This document shows positions 1-4,654 of a stretch of 7,378 nt of DNA, in pieces. The DNA lies in the NCBI RefSeq assembly GCF_047634355.1, contig NZ_JBLIAL010000026.1. One strand, 5' to 3'. The notes beneath the pieces are model-generated. The model saw nothing but the letters and a program-made list of their open reading frames with translations. It was not told the DNA's origin and made no database searches. Each line of letters starts with the position of its first letter. Position 1 is the stretch's first letter. Made by a program: the position numbers and the translations under genes. Origin of the DNA: Porticoccus sp002341315. GTDB taxonomy: Bacteria > Pseudomonadota > Gammaproteobacteria > Pseudomonadales > Porticoccaceae.

Positions 1-1201
1 GAAAGATGACCAAGGGGAAGACCGCTTCGCAACCTGGGTTCTGGGTGCCAGCCAGGGGACGCGCCTGTTCGGCAAGCCGTTGACCGTGGGCTCGGAATAC
101 GAGCAGGCCTTCAATGACCGTGATCGACGCCGTATTGCCGCCGATGCGGACCTGGGTATTACTGACAAGACCAGCCTCTACAGCCGCTATGAGCTGATCA
201 ACAGTCTCAGTGGTGTCAATCTGCTGAACAACGAGGTGGAGACCCGCCAGTTCACCTTTGGCGTCCGTTCCGCGCTCAGCCGCAGCACCGATGTATTTTC
301 CGAGTACCGCCTGCGCGGTGCCCAGGATGGTCGTGATGTGGCGGCAGCCAACGGGGTACGTTCGCACTTCGAAATCGAACCGGGCCTGACTTTCAGCCCG
401 TCGGCGGAATGGATTGAAACCCTGGAGGGTAATGCCAGTCAGGATTCCACTGCCCTGTCGCTGGCGGCAGAAGACAAACGTAACCCTAATCGCCGCACTC
501 TGGGCCGGGTGGAAACCCGCTTCGGCGATGAGCGCACCTACTACGGCTTCAGTGCTGCCAACATCTGGCGCGTCAATCTGGACTGGTCTGCCGTGGTACG
601 TGACGACCTGCGGCTGCAATACTTCGATGGCCAGCCCAAGCAGGGCGACAATATCGTCACCCTGGGCATGGCTCGCCGCCCGCGTCTGGACAACCGCCAC
701 CACATGCTGTTCATGTACAAATGGAAAACCCAGTGGGGCGGCGACGCCGCCAGTGATCGGCGCGTACACATCCTCTCCAACCACCATAATTTTCAGCCCC
801 ACGACGACTGGATTTTCTCCGGCCGCATTGGCGCCAAGTGGCAACAGACTGAGCTGGGAAATCTGGATGTGGATACCGATGCCTATGTGGCCGATGGACG
901 TATTATCTGGGACATTTCTCGTCGTTTTGATCTGGATCTGCATGGCGGCGCGCTGACCACTGAAGGAGTCAGCGAACGCCGCTACAGCTTTGGCGTTGGC
1001 GTCAACGCCCTGGTGCGCCGCAATCTGCGTATGGGCGTTGGCTACAATTTCTCCGGTTTCCGCGATGATGACCTGGATCCGGAAGGCTATAACGTGGAAG
1101 GCCTGTATATCGGCCTGGAATACAAGTTTGATGAAGATGATCTGGGCTGGCTGGGAAGCAAGGCTGCCGGCCAGCGCAGTTATATGGGAGACGCGCGATG
1201 A
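1..1201 (+). CDS. Outer-membrane beta-barrel protein, C-terminal part (5' truncated by window edge)
   Basis: The frame is open from base 2 to the TGA at 1199-1201, giving about 399 residues. The TTG at 80 is only an internal codon, because the same frame continues upstream without a stop, so the true start lies outside the window. The visible part alternates short amphipathic strands with polar turns rich in Asp, Arg and Asn (for example YSRYELINSLSGV, VFSEYRLRGAQDGRD, HHMLFMYKWKTQW, RMGVGYNFSGF). This is the pattern of an outer-membrane barrel. The last strand (1085-1129, GYNVEGLYIGLEYKF) ends in Phe like a BAM-recognised beta-signal, but 23 further residues follow, beginning DEDDLGWLG. From memory, barrels of this type can form the C-terminus of long repeat-containing surface proteins; whether such repeats precede this one cannot be seen. 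It overlaps the downstream lipoprotein gene by 4 bases. A role as surface anchor or export pore is inference. The barrel call is fairly sure, the exact family is not. Confidence 0.8.
   Translation, partial: KDDQGEDRFATWVLGASQGTRLFGKPLTVGSEYEQAFNDRDRRRIAADADLGITDKTSLYSRYELINSLSGVNLLNNEVETRQFTFGVRSALSRSTDVFSEYRLRGAQDGRDVAAANGVRSHFEIEPGLTFSPSAEWIETLEGNASQDSTALSLAAEDKRNPNRRTLGRVETRFGDERTYYGFSAANIWRVNLDWSAVVRDDLRLQYFDGQPKQGDNIVTLGMARRPRLDNRHHMLFMYKWKTQWGGDAASDRRVHILSNHHNFQPHDDWIFSGRIGAKWQQTELGNLDVDTDAYVADGRIIWDISRRFDLDLHGGALTTEGVSERRYSFGVGVNALVRRNLRMGVGYNFSGFRDDDLDPEGYNVEGLYIGLEYKFDEDDLGWLGSKAAGQRSYMGDAR
1186..1190 (+). promoter_or_regulatory. Ribosome binding site for the OmpA-like lipoprotein gene
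   Basis: GGGAG lies 7 bases before the ATG at 1198, inside the last codons of the barrel gene. It supports the ATG at 1198 as start. The ATGA overlap of start and stop points to translational coupling. Confidence 0.7.
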
Positions 1202-1782
1202 ACCGTTTGGTCATGGCGGCATACATGATGCTGGCGGCAGGTTTGTCTGGCTGTGTCAGTACTGAAGCACTGTATGCCGAGTACGAAGAAGTGTGTCCGG
1301 TAAAAGCTTCCGTGACTAACACCGGCATGGTAATGGTCACGGCGCTGGCGGCCCAGTCGAAAGGCCAGCTCTGGGAGCCGGCGTTGTATTTCGGTTTTGA
1401 TGATTACGGTCTGATTGAGGATGAAGTGAAGCGTCTCGACCGCAATCTTGTCATTCTGAAGCAGTATCCGGCGTTGCAGATCAGTATTCAGGCCTTTACC
1501 GACCAGTTGGGCAGTAAGGACTACAACCGCGCTCTGGCCGAAAAACGCATGGACCAGGTCAGTGATTACCTGCAAGAAAATGGCCTGGATCGCTCGCGGA
1601 TCAAAAAGGCGCCGCTGGGTAAAGAACTGCCGATCCTGCCCAGCGATAGCGAGCAGGATCGCATCGTCAACCGTCGGGTGGAGTTGATGCCGCTGGATGC
1701 ACAAGGCCGTCCGCTGGTGTTGAGAGTGGATTTCCAGGGCAGCGGTGGCGACAGCTTCGTGGCACCCGAGCCGGTGAGGTAA
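1198..1782 (+). CDS. OmpA-family peptidoglycan-binding outer-membrane lipoprotein
   Basis: A 194-residue protein. Residues 1-19 are a lipoprotein signal with lipobox L16-S17-G18-C19, so Cys19 should be lipidated; Val at +2 (no Asp) predicts sorting to the outer membrane. Residues ~62-165 form an OmpA C-terminal domain. The diagnostic stretch is T101-D102-Q-L-G105 followed by N110, L113, R117, V121 and L125, and the domain closes with N158-R-R-V-E-L. By homology with OmpA, D102 and R117 would bind the diaminopimelate of peptidoglycan. The short N-terminal region (20-60) holds one more cysteine, C33, and no recognisable domain. About 30 residues follow the OmpA core, ending in an acidic/Pro-rich tail. 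The gene sits between the barrel gene (ATGA overlap) and the DUF11 gene (4-base gap), so the product probably tethers the barrel complex to the cell wall. The family call is firm; the partnership is inference. Confidence 0.95.
   Translation: MNRLVMAAYMMLAAGLSGCVSTEALYAEYEEVCPVKASVTNTGMVMVTALAAQSKGQLWEPALYFGFDDYGLIEDEVKRLDRNLVILKQYPALQISIQAFTDQLGSKDYNRALAEKRMDQVSDYLQENGLDRSRIKKAPLGKELPILPSDSEQDRIVNRRVELMPLDAQGRPLVLRVDFQGSGGDSFVAPEPVR
1776..1779 (+). promoter_or_regulatory. Ribosome binding site for the DUF11-module protein gene
   Basis: GAGG lies 7 bases before the ATG at 1787, within the last codons of the lipoprotein gene (TAA 1780-1782). This supports the ATG at 1787. The start two codon-like steps later (ATG at 1791) is out of frame. 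Confidence 0.65.
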
Positions 1783-1786
1783 CGGG

Positions 1787-4654
1787 ATGAATGTGACGCG
1801 CAAATCTCTGGGTATAACGTTGCTATTGTTGACTGCCGTGGCAGTCAAGGCGGCGGCGCCGGCGGCGGGAACGGTCATCAAGAACCAGGCATCGGCCAGT
1901 TACCGGGCCTGTCTGGATGATGACTGTTCTGCTCTGGCCGAGACCCAGCGTGTCACCTCCAACCTGGTGGAAACCCTGATACAGGCGGTGCCCGGCATCG
2001 AGCTGGTCAGTGCGCAAAGCAAGCCATCCCTGCCAGGGGGGGTAGTTTACTTCCCTCATACCCTGACCAATACCGGTAATGGCCGGGATCGATACCAGCT
2101 CTGTCTGGGCAGCATCGATGCGGATATCGCTGCCTGGTCTGTATTCCCGGATGCCAATGGCGATGGTCAGCCGGACAGCGGAGCCCCCCTGTTTACCCAC
2201 ACCGATGCCGATGGCTGCTGGGATGCCCTGACCCCGGACCTGCTGGCCGGTGACAGCTACGGGCTGGTCATTGAAGCTGAAGTGAACGGTGCCGCCATTA
2301 GCGGCCAGTCCCTGTCGCTGGATGTCACTGCCGTCAGCAACAGCAATGCCACGCTGACGGCAGCCAATACCGACACCATCAACCTGATCGAGGGGCCGGT
2401 GCTGGAAGTGGTCAAATCCCTGAGTGTTCGCCAGGGGCGCTCGCCCTCGGGGCCGGTCACAGTGGCCCTGGCTTATCGCAACCCGTCCGATCAGGTTGCT
2501 ACGCAGGTGGAAATCGAGGATCTGCTGCCGCAGATTTCCGTGGATGGTGTGAATGCGGGCATGACCTATGTGCCGGGCTCTGCGCAGTGGACCGTTACTG
2601 GCGCCACCGTGCTCACCGATGACGGCGACGATGGCAGCCAGGGTGGCGCCCCGGACCTGATCGACTACTGCGCCTACGACACCGGTGCGGCAAACAGCGA
2701 CTGCCATGACCGGGTTCGTGCTGTCATTGCCCAGCTGCCCCCGGGGGCCGTAGGCACCCTGACCTTCGACGTCAATATTGATGCCGGATTGGTCGCCGGC
2801 GACCGGGTGCGTAACCTGGCAACGCTGAATTATCAGAACGGTGGCGGCAGTAACGCCTTTGGGCCGTTTGATAGCAACACCGTGGATTACCGGATTATCG
2901 AGCGTGCCCTGCTGCCCGCCGTCGTGGCCAACAACAGTGAGTCAGACAGCCAGACCGGTGAGGATGACAGCAGCAACACCGGTAACCGGGTAGAGCTGGC
3001 CAGCCTGGGGCAGGGCGGGGTGGCCTCGTTCAGCAACGTGATCTGGAACCGGGGCGATGGCGAAGACACTTTCGATGTTCTGGTGGAACCGGCGGCGGAT
3101 CGACTTGGCGCGCCTCTGGCTGCCCCCTTCCCGGCGGGTACCGTATTCCAGTTGTACAAAAGCGATGGCGGTACGCCATTGGTGGATACCGATGGCAATG
3201 GTGTCGCCGACACCGGGGCGATCCCGCTGCCGGATGCCGGTGGCCAGTGTCCGCCCCGTTTTTTGACCGACAATATCAATATGACGTGCGGAGTGCGGGT
3301 GGTGCTGCAGGCCACTCTGCCTCCGGATGCCCTGGGCGGGCCCTTCGAGGTGACCAAGGTGGCGCGTTCAATCACCGATCCTCAGGTGAGCAACGCGGTG
3401 AGCGATATCCTGATCAGCATTCTCGCCAACAGCGTGGATCTGACCAATGATGTGCCGGTGAATGGCAGTGCCCCTGGTGAAGGGGCGGGCCCGGAGGCTG
3501 CCCCGGTACAGACAGTTAATGTGGCCCCTGGGGAGCAGGCCATGCTGCAGCTGGTAATCAATAACACCGGCGCGCGGCAGGACTCCTATGCACTGGCGGT
3601 CAGTGATACGGATTTTGCTCCCGGGCAGTTACCCGCAGGTTGGCAGGTGAGTTTTTATCGCGACGGTGGCAGCGGCGATTGCAGCTCACTGGGCGCGGTG
3701 CTTAACAATACCGGGCTGATCCCTGCCGGCGACAATCGTCGGATCTGTGCCCGGGTAACGGCACCGGCAAACGCACAGGGGGGCGATACCCTAAATCTGT
3801 ATTTCCGCGCCTTGTCGCCGACCAGCGGCGCCAGCGATATCAAGCTGGATGCGGTGGCCGTGGTGGCTGGCCCCGCCCTGGCCCTGACCCCGGATCAGGT
3901 GGGGCAGGTAGAGCCGGGTAGCTCGGTGGTCTATACCCATCAATTGGCCAACACCGGCAATGTGCCGCTCAGCGATGTGCTGCTTTCGGGCACCCCGGAT
4001 GCGGCGTCCGACAATGGCTGGTCCGTAGTGCTCTATGAAGACACTAATGGCGATGGGGTCTGGGACCCGACAGATACCGTCATCAGTGAGGGTGTGGCCC
4101 TGCAGACGGCTGGCGCCGATGGCATTCTGGATGTGGGTGAAAGTCTGGCTGTTTTTGCCAAGGTGTTTGCGCCCGCGTCGGTGGCCTACGGCATCACCAA
4201 TGTGAAAACGCTCACCGTTAACGCTGATGGGGCCAGCCAAAGTGTTACCGATTCCGCCACAGACACCACCACAACCAACAATACCGACGTGGCAATCACC
4301 AAGGAACAGGCTCTGGACTCGGACTGCGATGGTATTCCCGATGGTCCGGGCGCTTGCAGCGGCGACAACTGTTTTGTTTTCACTCGCTTCGAAGTGACTC
4401 CCGGGGAACAGTGCGTCATCTATCGCCTGACAGCCACCAATACTGGTGCTGAGCCCATGTACCAGGTCACCATTAATGACCGCACCCAGCCATTTACCAG
4501 TATGTTGGCGGTAGCAACCGACTGCGAGTCACCGACGGGGGGCTGTAGTGTTACTGAACCATCTGATGCAGGCACTGGCGATGTGTCTGCCGATGTGGGG
4601 CTGTTGGGTTCCGGCGAAGCCGCTGTGCTTATCTTTGGGCTGAGGGTGGAATGA
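1787..4654 (+). CDS. Large exported multi-module DUF11-like surface protein
   Basis: A 955-residue protein with a Sec signal peptide (MNVTRKSL then a Leu/Ala-rich core, likely cleaved near VKA at residues 20-22). The remainder is almost all beta-type modules: roughly 70-203, 205-370 (best DUF11 match, opening VLEVVKSLSVRQG), 371-550, 551-695, 697-835 and 836-955. A recurring core resembling Y/F-x-x-x-L-x-N-T-G appears as TNTGNGRD (94), WNRGDGED (420), NNTGARQD (592), ANTGNVPL (721) and TNTGAEPM (884). Calcium-loop-like motifs of DxNxDG type occur at 122, 467, 752 and 844. Sixteen cysteines fall mostly as pairs inside single modules. There is no lipobox, LPXTG motif, C-terminal membrane helix or barrel, so anchoring must come from elsewhere. 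DUF11 modules are typical of long surface stalks and fibres. The gene is 4 bases after the lipoprotein gene and overlaps the GEVED/lectin gene by 4. A stalk or fibre role is inference; module borders are approximate. Confidence 0.9.
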   Translation: MNVTRKSLGITLLLLTAVAVKAAAPAAGTVIKNQASASYRACLDDDCSALAETQRVTSNLVETLIQAVPGIELVSAQSKPSLPGGVVYFPHTLTNTGNGRDRYQLCLGSIDADIAAWSVFPDANGDGQPDSGAPLFTHTDADGCWDALTPDLLAGDSYGLVIEAEVNGAAISGQSLSLDVTAVSNSNATLTAANTDTINLIEGPVLEVVKSLSVRQGRSPSGPVTVALAYRNPSDQVATQVEIEDLLPQISVDGVNAGMTYVPGSAQWTVTGATVLTDDGDDGSQGGAPDLIDYCAYDTGAANSDCHDRVRAVIAQLPPGAVGTLTFDVNIDAGLVAGDRVRNLATLNYQNGGGSNAFGPFDSNTVDYRIIERALLPAVVANNSESDSQTGEDDSSNTGNRVELASLGQGGVASFSNVIWNRGDGEDTFDVLVEPAADRLGAPLAAPFPAGTVFQLYKSDGGTPLVDTDGNGVADTGAIPLPDAGGQCPPRFLTDNINMTCGVRVVLQATLPPDALGGPFEVTKVARSITDPQVSNAVSDILISILANSVDLTNDVPVNGSAPGEGAGPEAAPVQTVNVAPGEQAMLQLVINNTGARQDSYALAVSDTDFAPGQLPAGWQVSFYRDGGSGDCSSLGAVLNNTGLIPAGDNRRICARVTAPANAQGGDTLNLYFRALSPTSGASDIKLDAVAVVAGPALALTPDQVGQVEPGSSVVYTHQLANTGNVPLSDVLLSGTPDAASDNGWSVVLYEDTNGDGVWDPTDTVISEGVALQTAGADGILDVGESLAVFAKVFAPASVAYGITNVKTLTVNADGASQSVTDSATDTTTTNNTDVAITKEQALDSDCDGIPDGPGACSGDNCFVFTRFEVTPGEQCVIYRLTATNTGAEPMYQVTINDRTQPFTSMLAVATDCESPTGGCSVTEPSDAGTGDVSADVGLLGSGEAAVLIFGLRVE
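4642..4646 (+). promoter_or_regulatory. Ribosome binding site for the GEVED/lectin gene
   Basis: GAGGG with a following GGTGGA (4645-4650) lies just before two in-frame ATG codons, 4651 and 4657. Spacing from GAGGG is 4 bases to the first and 10 to the second. The second ATG is therefore a plausible alternative start that would shorten the protein by two residues. The first overlaps the upstream TGA as ATGA. Confidence 0.6.

Noticed and set aside
80..82. TTG as the start of the barrel gene
   Set aside because: The same frame is open back to base 2 and codes for similar barrel-like sequence, and no Shine-Dalgarno site precedes the TTG. The gene starts outside the window.
414..956. Plus-strand frame of 180 codons inside the barrel gene
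   Set aside because: The translation is rich in Trp, Thr, Pro and Met without structure and sits in another frame of the barrel gene, so it is a shadow.
1180..1881. Minus-strand open frame of 233 codons across the lipoprotein gene
   Set aside because: It lies opposite a clear OmpA-family gene with intact motifs and has no recognisable domain; it is a by-product of codon bias on the plus strand.
1823..2707. Minus-strand open frame of 294 codons opposite the DUF11 gene
   Set aside because: Its translation is low-complexity Arg/Gly/Ile text with no domain, and the plus strand carries a convincing signal peptide and DUF11-like modules over the same bases.
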